The translations under genes were made by a program, and so were the position numbers. This document shows, piece by piece, positions 23,336-31,794 of a stretch of 64,000 bases of DNA; the first letter of the stretch is position 1; each line of letters starts with the position of its first letter. Source of the DNA: Colletotrichum lupini (Eukaryota; Ascomycota; Sordariomycetes; Glomerellales; Glomerellaceae). The DNA lies in NCBI RefSeq assembly GCF_023278565.1, contig NC_064675.1, positions 372,001 to 436,000 of the forward strand, read 5' to 3'. The notes under the pieces were generated by a model, which saw only the letters and a program-made list of their open reading frames with translations, was not told where the DNA came from and did no database searches.

Positions 23336-25173
23336 ATGAAGTTCGTGAACATTCATTTACCAAATATGCCTATTCTTCCGAAAGAAGGCTCAATCCATAT
23401 CGGGGGCATTGGCCTGACAATCGTTCTGATTCTGCTTGGTTGTTATCTTCGCTATGTTCCAAATCAGTTGACAGTGAGTACATGTTTCTCCTTCGAACTT
23501 AAACATGCTGACCAAGAGTCTCTTTGACAGGATCCACGAAGGAAGAAATTACCACCCGGACCTCGAGGGCTCCCAATCCTTGGAAATCTCTACGACCTCG
23601 CAGACTCAGAACTTGTGCGCCAAAAAGTCCGCGAATGGCATCGCACCTACGGCGATATCTTCTACACGAAGGTCGGGGCGACTGACTACATCTGGCTTTC
23701 ATCGCCAAGAGCTGTCAAAGATCTCATGGACAAGAAGTCGGCAATATACTCCTCACGGCCGCATCTCCCGCTAGCGCAGGATGTTGCAAGTGGCAAGTCC
23801 CGACAATTGTTCATGGCATACGGGCAAGACTGGAGGAACCTGAGAAAACACAGCCACGCACTTCTCAACTTGAATGCTTCAAAGAGATACATGCCATCGC
23901 AAGACCTAGAGTCAAAAGTGGTCCTTCATGATCTATTAGATCAGCCCGATGAGTTTTACAACATCAATCGGCGCTATTCTACCTCTGTTATCATGCTAGC
24001 TACCTATGGGTACCGCATTCCTTCCTTCCAAGACCCGATCATCTCCAAGATCTTCAGCGTTCTGGAAAATCTTTCCATCATGATGGCTCCTGGCGCCTTC
24101 GCCGTCGAGAGTTTACCCGGCCTCGCTAATCTTCCCGAGTTCCTCTTGGGAAACTGGCGCACCTGGGGCAAGAAAGCCTTCGCTCACGACAGCAAGATTT
24201 GGCTTGAGCTTTGGGAGGCTTTGAAGAAGACAACGGACGACGGCACTGCCAAGGACTGCTTCTGCAAGGACTTTTACCTCGGTGACCCCAAAAAGAACGG
24301 CATCGACGACTTGCTCGCGGCGTATACCTGCGGTGGTCTGGTAGAGGCGGGTTCCGAGACAACAGCTACGACTATCAACAACTGGACCCTGGCCATGACT
24401 CTTTTCCCCGAAGCAATGCGGAAGGGTCAAGAAGAGATCGATCATGTCGTCGGAAGCGACCGGATGCCCACATGGGAAGATGAGAAAGATCTTCCTTACG
24501 TTCGGGCGATGATCAAAGAAACCTTGCGATGGCGCCCGGTCAACAAATTTGGGATGTATCACGCTTCCACCGAGGACGATTGGTACGAAGGACACTTCAT
24601 CCCGAAGGACTCTGTAGTCGTCCTGAATTGGTGGTGAGTAACTACATGCAATCCACATGTTCCCGAGAAATTCGGCTAACACTTAGTGCCAAATTTCCAG
24701 GGCTATCCAGCGTGATCCAAGTCGCTACGATAATGCCGATGAATACGATCCATCTCGGTTTTTCAACAGTCCACTCTCTGCAGCGGAGTACATGAACTCG
24801 CAGGATCCCTATGAGCGCGATCACTTTTCCTATGGTGCTGGCCGGTACGTAGCTTCATCCCGAACCTGATTGTCTTGGAATGACGGTACATGCACATGAC
24901 TAACATGTAGACAGACGTGCATGTCCTGGAGTCCATCTAGCTGAGAAGTCACTCTTTATTGCTATTTCTCGCATCATGTGGGGCTTCAATATTGAGCGGA
25001 AAGAAGATTCCCACGGGGGGAAGAAGGTCCCCACAACTCGAATGATGCCAGGCTTTCTGAGTGTTCCTGAGCCTTTCGAATGCTCCATTTCATGCCGCTC
25101 TGTCGCACATGAAGAAATTATTCGGAGGGAGTATAGCGCGTTGAGGGAAAAGAACTTCGAAGAAGGTCATTGA
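23336..25173 (+). CDS. Cytochrome P450 monooxygenase 1 (intact)
   Basis: Exons 23336-23473, 23531-24633, 24701-24844 and 24915-25173 join in frame through three GT-AG introns (57, 67 and 70 nt), giving 547 aa. The N terminus has a membrane anchor (GGIGLTIVLILLGCYLRYV) followed by the proline hinge KLPPGPRGLPILGNL. The I-helix oxygen-activation motif is EAGSETTATT, the K-helix ExxR is KETLRWRP, and the haem loop rebuilt by the last splice is FSYGAGRRACPGVHLAE, with the cysteine ligand. The architecture is that of ER-bound class II fungal P450s using a separate reductase. The start is the first Met giving the anchor. Tail-to-tail with the short-chain dehydrogenase gene. No defects are seen, unlike P450 2, so this copy should be functional. 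Confidence 0.93.
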
Positions 25174-25489
25174 TCAACTCATGACCTTATTTGTACAAGA
25201 GTCTGGCGAACTGCTTAGACGTCAAGCCCGTTACGAATATGAATGTCTCCCTACTAGCAAATAGCGTCTCGTTTTTTGGAGTGGTTGCATTTTACATCGC
25301 ATCCCTTTGTCAGAACATTGAGTGGGAATACGGATGTAACTCTTGAGAGATCGCAACATTGAGGGAAACATACTTTGCAGCTTTCTATTCGTACCAAGAG
25401 TAGACATAGATTCCGTTCCGCAAACATAAGATTGAAGGAATACTAACAATAACTAACAGCCATGTCCTTGCCCTCACTTCGTAATCTAA
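25174..25489. other. Intergenic space between convergent genes
   Basis: Shared 3' flanking region of the P450 (plus) and short-chain dehydrogenase (minus). No gene or clear regulatory site is visible. Confidence 0.5.
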
Positions 25490-26552
25490 CTAGGGAATTA
25501 GTCTACGCTGCCCTTCTCTCATCTGCTTATCGAGGTCGGTTCCTAACCATAGAGGTTGAGTCTCGTCAAGCTTGTCCTCCAGGTCACTGATGTTCCCGCC
25601 GTGAATGAAGAAAGACTTTCCATTTACTTCAGGTCGCATAGCAGGTAGCAGGCTTGCTGTGGCAACATCCTTTGGCGTATTTGCAGGTAACTCCTTCCAA
25701 ATACTTCTGATATGATCGGTGACCATCTCCGTATCTACAAGGTTCAGCTTCGTGTCAATGCGTTCGGGAACTGCTCGAGCAATCCTCAAGGGGTAAGGGC
25801 GTACTCACCTGTCATCCAAGGTGCGATCATATTGACAGTAATGTTCATCTTCGGCAATTGAGTCCGCATAGCGCGCATAAGACCCAGAACAGCCGCCTTG
25901 CTGGCACAGTAGGTGTAGCAGGGTGGTGTATCGAAGAAGCTAGCAGCGGACCCGAATAGAACCAGTTGAGATCTCGTTTCCGGGTTCTTACGAAAGAAAC
26001 CAATGGCACATTTGGTCACGTACCAAGTGCCAGCCATGTTGACATTGAGAACCGAAACATCTGGCTTTTGAAGATACCAGTCTGCCCCAGAGCCCGGCTC
26101 GTCAAGTGTCTCAATTTTGTTGATTGCTGCATTCGAAATGACGGTATCAATGGGACCAAGCTCTGAATGAACATCTTGAAAGAAGCTGACAAGGTCGTTC
26201 CAGTCCGAGATGTCACATTTTTTGAAGAAGACGCTGTCGACGCTTGAGCATGAGCCAAACATCGTGCCTTGCATGGGGAGCTTCATAAGAAGACCATAGA
26301 CAATAATGCGACTTACTTGCCGAGCTCTTTCTGAACTTGCTTTCCTCGAGTCTCGTCAACATCACAGAATGCTACTTTTGCCCCATACCCTATCACGGAA
26401 CAGTCAGCACAGCGCTAAAAGCTCATACTGTGTTGCTTACGATGGGCAAGGTCGACAATGGCTCTTCCAATGCCGGCTGCACCTCCAGTGACCAAAATGA
26501 TTTTGCCCTCCAACTGCTGGAATTCTGAATCGCTAACAGTGTAGGCAGACAT
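25490..26552 (-). CDS. Short-chain dehydrogenase/reductase (SDR)
   Basis: Four exons on the minus strand, 26552-26441, 26389-26317, 26242-25809 and 25734-25490, with GT-AG introns of 51, 74 and 74 nt. The N terminus MSAYTVSDSEFQQLEGK leads into ILVTGGAAGIGRAIVD, the TGxxxGxG cofactor-binding motif of classical SDRs. CDVDETRG follows the second beta strand, with an acidic residue suggesting NAD preference. SNAAIN is the NNAG-type motif. The active site is LFGSAASF plus YTYCASKAAV (Ser, Tyr-xxx-Lys). The second intron's acceptor was chosen at 26243, because it alone keeps the frame into VFFKKCDISDW. C-terminal FFIHGGNISDLED is typical of the 15-hydroxyprostaglandin-dehydrogenase-like group. The family interconverts alcohols and ketones; the substrate is unknown. 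Confidence 0.92.
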
Positions 26553-26923
26553 TTTTGCGTTGCGTTGTCGCGTTTGTTGTACAAGTCTAGATTGATCAGG
26601 TCCTTGGGGGAACCACAGCGGCCGGGGCTGCCTCTGTTATCACGAAGCCACGGTACACCAACTGCCTGAACTTCAGCGTACTCCACATCGGTGCGGGCTG
26701 TCTCCAACTCGGGGTATAGCGGTCGAGCCCCAAACACAGCAAAAGAGCAACATGGATAAAGTAGGCACATTAGATCTCCGCATTCACATATCACTGGGTG
26801 TATTGGTACAGTATGTTTCATGCAAGGAAAAAGTGATCCCATTCAATTCAATGTCAAATACGATGGAGCGGGGGTGTCATCTGTCAAGTCCCCGGTAGCT
26901 GTCCAATGCTGCTGCTTGTGCTT
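26553..26923. promoter_or_regulatory. Promoter region of the SDR gene
   Basis: Separates the SDR start from the stop of the NmrA-like gene on the same strand. Contains G-rich stretches (for example CTTGGGGGAACC near 26604) but no clear copy of the shared motif. No gene is visible. Confidence 0.35.
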
Positions 26924-27856
26924 TCATGACTCGATTTCGTCGGAAATGGCTATGGCAAGATCCGCTGCCGAAATCCCCAGCAACTTCCCATCCAGAGGAC
27001 TATCGCCATCAGGGCCATCCCTCAGCGGCAAATTGCTTATCGTGATCTCGTATCTTCCTGTACGCCTGCCGGGACGATATAGTGCGCTCGGGGATACATA
27101 CGTCCAGTCGAAGGATGTATTGCCTTCGAAAAACATGAGACTAGCTCGCGCAGCTTTGATGAAGCTGCTCGATGCGTCTTGTTGCGCTTTCAGTTGAGCT
27201 TCGTAGGCATTTATCGTTTCACGCGCTGCCTCTTTCTCATCGGTACTTCCTCTGTCCTCTTTGAGGAGAAGACGAGCGTCGCGGTATACTCTCAAGGCCT
27301 TTCCTATCGGCCCAAGCCTCTCTTCCATGTATGTGACATGGGCGTGACTATCCGCAATCCCACGGCGGTAGGCCAAGAAAAAGTCCTTGCTGTCCGCCAC
27401 GCAAACGCCGTCTTCATGAGGCACATGCAAGCTGCCAGTTCCACCGACCATCACGAAGTATCCTGTTTTGGCGCGCTTGACAGCCAGTATGATTTTTCTG
27501 ATCATCTCGATGAACGGCACTGCCATATTACCTGGTCAGACAAACCATTGCTACGGGCCAATTTGAGCAGCATTGAACTCACTGTACTGCAAGGCTTCGT
27601 GACCTGCTGTATGAGGCCCGTATTCGCACACCACAACCGCAAGATCACTGATAGCCTCAGCCAGTTCTCCTTCAGTGGATGTTTCAAGGTTGATGGGCCG
27701 CGGCTCGTAGAGCTCATGAGTACCCAGTTTCTGTGGGTTGCGAGACAGTCCGACAACACGATGCCCGCGGTTAATGAGTTCGACAACCAAGTAAGAGCCC
27801 CCGAAACCGGCCGGTCCGATGACTCCGACCTTCAGCTTCTCGTCAGTCTTGACCAT
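26924..27856 (-). CDS. NmrA-like/atypical SDR NAD(P)-binding protein
   Basis: Two exons, 27856-27583 and 27531-26924, around a 51-nt GT-AG intron, giving 293 aa. The N terminus KVGVIGPAGFGGSYLVVELI is a GxxGxxG Rossmann motif, followed by GHRVVGLSRNPQKL, typical of the atypical SDR/NmrA group. The joined region NMAVPFIEMIRK, then GYFVMVGGTGSLHV and FDWTYVSPSALYRPGRRTG resembles the core of NAD(P)H-binding proteins such as YesF- or isoflavone-reductase-like enzymes. An unusual Lys/Glu/Ala-rich helix (EKEAARETINAYEAQLKAQQ) is inserted before ASSSFIKAARAS. It may be a reductase or a cofactor-sensing protein. Shares a divergent promoter with hydroxyacid dehydrogenase 2. A long antisense frame over this gene is a shadow. 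Confidence 0.85.
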
Positions 27857-28275
27857 GGTGGTTCAGTTGGTGATCAGAGTGTACGTAGTTGTTGTTGGAT
27901 GTGCGTGCCAAACGAGCAAGAAGGCGGCTTTGACCTCCGATGCTTCTGAGCATCTATAGCCGCTATCAATACGGGCTCTTCCCGCAAGAACGATTTCATG
28001 TCGCTGCTATTGTGTAGGTACAGTTGACTGATCACTGCTCGTTAGGCGGATGCGGGGTGATGTGGGGGAAAAGATGGTTGGGCTGATTTGGCCTATGGCA
28101 ACCAACTGTGAACTGCCTGTCAGAGGTGCGGTGCGGGGACCACTCTGAGGACTATTCAATTGCTGACATCTGGGATTGTATGCCCGAACCCTTATGCCCA
28201 TGATCGTTCTCGTCTTTCTGAGCAATACGATCGGTTCTACAGATTTTAGATACACTAAATCTATGCGATACCGGA
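27857..28275. promoter_or_regulatory. Bidirectional promoter between NmrA-like gene and hydroxyacid dehydrogenase 2
   Basis: Holds two adjacent shared-motif copies on the plus strand, GGATGCGGGGTGA at 28048-28060 and GATGTGGGGGAA at 28059-28070, overlapping by two bases, and a looser GTGCGGGGAC at 28131-28140. The position midway between two divergent genes suits co-regulation of both. Confidence 0.5.
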
Positions 28276-29422
28276 ATGATGGACTTCAACATTGGCTTCA
28301 TAGGTAAGGCTCAGTCTTGGATATCGCGGAATGACCACTGACTCCCATAGGCCTCGGTGCCATCGGCTATCCCATGGCTGCATCGATTCGTCGAAATTTG
28401 AAGCGCCAATCTACCGTTCATGTTTTTGACGTCAACAAATCAGCCTGTGAGAAGTTTGTTCAGCAATTTTCAAGCTTTGGACAGGTAGAAGTCGCAGCAA
28501 GTCCACGCGAAGTTGCTGCCGCAGTAGATGTGGTGATTTCCATGGTGCCCGGAGCACCAGAAGTATCGAAGGTCTATCTCGACGTTGGAGATGGCATCAT
28601 TTCCGCTCCCAAAAACCCACAAAGACTGTTGATTGAGTGTAGTACTATTGATACTACCACCGCAAGGCACGTGGCAGATCAGATACGAAAGGCTTCTCAA
28701 GGGACATATGTTGATGCCCCTGTTTCCGTGAGTATTCCTTCACAACATGTGTGACTCCATAAAGTACATTTGAGCCATCAATGGCAACGACGCTTTCTGA
28801 CTCCAACTTACCCCAGGGAGGCGTACCAGCAGCGGAAAAGGCGACTCTCTCATTCATGATCGGACGCAAACCTGATGATAAGGAGGATCACTTATCTCAA
28901 AGACTACGTCAGGTAGTTTCAATGATGGGCGACCCTGAAAAGCTCTTCTGGTGCGGTGACGTTGGTTCGGGACTTGCTGCTAAGATCAGCAACAACTACA
29001 TCTCCTGCTCTATTCTACTTCTGATATCTGAAGCTATGGCAATCGGAGTAAAGTCTGGAGTGGATCCAAAGATGCTTCAGAAAATTATTCACAACTCTAC
29101 CGGTCAAACATTCATGGGAGATAATGTCTGTCCAGTCCCTGGCGTCATCCCACATGCCCCTAGTAGTAATAACTGGAGGCTGGGATTCAAGACTCAGATG
29201 TTTCTCAAGGATCTGTCTCTGGGCATCGATGCTGCAAAACAGGAGAATATCCAGCCGACGATGGCAGAAGCGGCTTATGGAGTATTTGAAAAAGCCTCCA
29301 AGGACCCCCGCTGTATCGTAAGTAAAATGTGACGCATATACTAGAAGTGAGCCAACTAACGTTCTCTCCAGGATCGTGACGGCTCCTCGGTCTACCTTTA
29401 CGTCACAGACTCAAAGACTTAA
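28276..29422 (+). CDS. 3-hydroxyisobutyrate dehydrogenase-family oxidoreductase, paralogue 2
   Basis: Four exons, 28276-28303, 28351-28727, 28817-29317 and 29372-29422, with GT-AG introns of 47, 89 and 54 nt, total 318 aa. The first splice rebuilds the Rossmann motif FNIGFIGLGAIGYPMAAS. The second rebuilds DAPVSGGVPAAEKA, the substrate-binding signature. GLAAKISNNY contains the catalytic lysine. KTQMFLKDLSLGIDAA is the C-terminal helix, and the last small exon adds DRDGSSVYLYV. The length and order match paralogue 1 at 20590-21609, but none of the introns coincide, so the two are not a recent duplication. Two start codons in a row at 28276 and 28279; either keeps the motif. Convergent with the alpha/beta hydrolase gene. 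Confidence 0.92.
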
Positions 29423-29718
29423 CTTGGATTGTGGATAGAAAATATCAGAAAATGGGGACTTCAGGCTCTTAGCTAAATACATGTAGTGTACCTAAATATT
29501 GAGCCTATGTTATCTCCGAGGAAACGTACGTTTGACAACCTGAGCTCAGGATTCAAACCTTTTTGAGCCTAGAGAAATATCCATGACTTCTATCGTAATC
29601 ATCGTTCTAGGATATGATAACCATCCAGCACAAGATCATATGTGGAGCATCTATTAATAGTTGAGAAATAGGCGTATTTACCAAGCTCTTTTATAAGCGA
29701 ATGACTAGCATCTCAAAT

Positions 29719-30564
29719 CTAAAGTTCTTCTAGAAAGTCCCTAATCTTTGAAATACAATCCTCTGCAGCCTCAGCGTATATTTCGTGCCCTTGAGACTCG
29801 ATGATTGCTAGTTTCGATGAGGCGACCTCTGCAGTCAGCTTCTTCGTGGACTCAACGCTTACAAGAGCACTGTTTGTAGGCGATAAAATCAACATAGGAG
29901 CTTTGATGTCCCCCAAGTATGGCTGAGCGTCCAGCTGGCTCAAGAACTCAGCATATCCTGCCAGCCCCTCTCCGTCACTGACAGCAACCTTGTCCTTCCA
30001 CCATGCGAGATAGTTGGGATCACTGCTCGCCACAGTGCCACTCGCACCAAGAAGTCGTTCTGCCCAACCTCTTGATCCCAGTTGGCGGCATGCCTGGGGC
30101 CAAGACTCCAGACCAAAAGCAAGAAACTCCTGTGCCGAGGCCGGCAAATGGGTTGGTGATGAACACACAATGACAGAGCCTACGCGTTCTGGGTATGTTG
30201 CCGCAAATATTTCTGCGAGCATACCACTCGTCGACTCTCCAACAAAGTGTATCTTCTCAATGTTCAACTGATCCAAGGTGTCTTTGATTTCATCCACAAT
30301 CGTGGTGGTTGTGTATTGGTAGACCTCGTCGTCATCGGGGCCTGGGTAGCTTGAGCCGCCATGGCCTCGAAGATCGCGACGCAAGACATTGTACTTTCTA
30401 GCTAGGGCTGGAACCCAATGATAGAAGTGGTCTAAGGTTCGACCGAAACCATGTTGAAGTAGTATGGTCTCAGCTGGTTTCCAAGGATCAACAAAAGAGT
30501 CGAGAATGTATGCAGTTGTTTGTCCATTCGAGTGACGAATAATTTTCCGATTGCCAGTGTCCAT
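29719..30564 (-). CDS. Alpha/beta hydrolase (3-oxoadipate enol-lactonase-like)
   Basis: Intronless. The Met at 30564 (MDTGNRKIIRHSNGQTTAYI) gives 281 aa and a family-like N terminus; an upstream in-frame Met at 30639 adds 25 unremarkable residues. LLQHGFGRTLDHFYHW holds the HG oxyanion motif, DLRGHGGSS is the strand-4 motif, and HFVGESTSGMLAEIF is the nucleophile elbow. GESTSG has Ser where the usual GxSxG motif has its last Gly. SQGHEIYAE provides the catalytic His. The acid residue expected near LILSPTNSALVSVE is not an obvious Asp, so it may be shifted. Enol-lactonases act on a product of carboxymuconolactone decarboxylation in bacteria, which fits the CMD gene nearby, but the assignment is by general resemblance only. 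Confidence 0.85.
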   Translation of the reverse strand: MDTGNRKIIRHSNGQTTAYILDSFVDPWKPAETILLQHGFGRTLDHFYHWVPALARKYNVLRRDLRGHGGSSYPGPDDDEVYQYTTTTIVDEIKDTLDQLNIEKIHFVGESTSGMLAEIFAATYPERVGSVIVCSSPTHLPASAQEFLAFGLESWPQACRQLGSRGWAERLLGASGTVASSDPNYLAWWKDKVAVSDGEGLAGYAEFLSQLDAQPYLGDIKAPMLILSPTNSALVSVESTKKLTAEVASSKLAIIESQGHEIYAEAAEDCISKIRDFLEEL

Positions 30565-31409
30565 GATTGATGTGCGAGAACTAAGAGTGGGTTTCGAAAG
30601 AGTCAGGTAGTGGCACGGCTCTAAACTACGCTGTTCCACGTACAGGGGACAAAGACCAAGAGAGTGCCTGCCATGAGCAGAGAGGCATCAATAAGGTATC
30701 CCAAAAGCAAGTGATAATGACAGCCCTTGTTATCTTACTGCCATGGCTTAGCCATATGGCATACCCCGTATGCCTGGTAGTAGTACCATGTGGGGTAACG
30801 GGCAGATCAAATGGTCTCCTAGCGATGCGTTGTTGAGATCTTGCGGGGTAAGGTTTTGGGGAGCATGGTCGAAGCTGGGCAGCATGGCTTAGCTAGCGGA
30901 TGCGTTACGGACTCCGGACACAGAACTTAGAGGTCGAGCATACACACAATGAGTGAAGTCACTCTCGAGTGCGTGACCGGCCTGGATTTATACTAGCAAA
31001 TGGGTTGTGGGGTGCGAAGACGACATAAATTTACCTGCCTGCAGCTATTTGCAAAAAAGATCAACCTGAACCTCGATCCAGCAAGAATTGTTACATCTCA
31101 TGTGGCTTTCTTTCGGAAGTTCTTCCAGGTAAGTGTTTCAGTATAGAGCCTAGGTCATCTGTACCTTTTCAAATGTGTTGACTTTGCCGGCCAAAGACTT
31201 AGGTACTAAACTCCAGCCGCCACTGAAAACTCAAGTGTTAGTGTCTTTGGTACTGCCCATTCGAACAATTTCCCATGGAGAATAGGAGCTTTAACCTTAT
31301 ACGTAGCCTTGGCAGCTACTTTGGACAGCTATTACGCAACACCATTCACCATCATTTCTTTGCCTACTTCAAGCTGTCCGAGACGCGGATCAGGCATTCG
31401 CAAATCACA
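30565..31409. promoter_or_regulatory. Bidirectional promoter between alpha/beta hydrolase and P450 2
   Basis: Contains shared-motif copies ATGTGGGGTAA (30788-30798), TTGCGGGGTAAGG (30841-30853) and TTGTGGGGTGCG (31005-31016), all on the plus strand. A near-perfect dyad GGCATAC-CCC-GTATGCC lies at 30758-30774. The first ~75 bp could be coding if the hydrolase starts at 30639. Confidence 0.5.
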
Positions 31410-31794
31410 ATGGATCGAAGTAACTCGGCTTCCACTCTCACACCATGGATCTCTGTTCTCCTCCTCTTCCTCGTCATCCTCATTTGGGCCTCAGTAGATG
31501 TTATCAAAGAGACATTCTCGTCTCTTCGGAAGCTGCCTGGTCCATTCGAGGCTCGCTTCTCAAGACTCTGGTATTTTCGACATGTGAGAGACGGAAACTT
31601 TCATCATCGCAATATTCAGCTCCATGAGAAATACGGTATGTGATCTTTATTCCCGGGTGTGACTATTAGAGCCTTTTGCTTACAAGATGATTCGTCTGAC
31701 AGGAGCCATAGTGCGGATTGCTCCTAAGCAGTATAGTATTAATGACCCGGCCGTAATCAAGACGATTTATGGTATTGGAAAGGGCTTTATCAAG
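31410..31794 (+). pseudogene. Cytochrome P450 2, 5' exons (gene continues at 52641)
   Basis: Exons 31410-31635 and 31703-31794 (67-nt intron) give 106 residues: membrane anchor SVLLLFLVILIWASVDVIK, hinge RKLPGPFEARFSRLWYFRHV, then NIQLHEKYGAIVRIAPKQYS and IYGIGKGFIK. This order is typical of the pisatin-demethylase-like P450 group. The next exon is 52641. The intron between them now spans 31795-52640 because a Copia nest (31833-52606) landed inside it. The best phase-0 donor is AAG|GCACGT, a GC-AG intron; the nearby GT donor gives the wrong phase. Divergent from the alpha/beta hydrolase. Confidence 0.85.

Noticed and set aside
24113..24682. 189-codon minus-strand open frame
   Set aside because: Antisense to the P450 1 exon with the I-helix and ExxR motifs; no family features of its own.
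27179..27949. 256-codon plus-strand open frame
   Set aside because: Antisense to the NmrA-like gene, which has a Rossmann motif, a clean intron and continuous homology-like structure on the minus strand.
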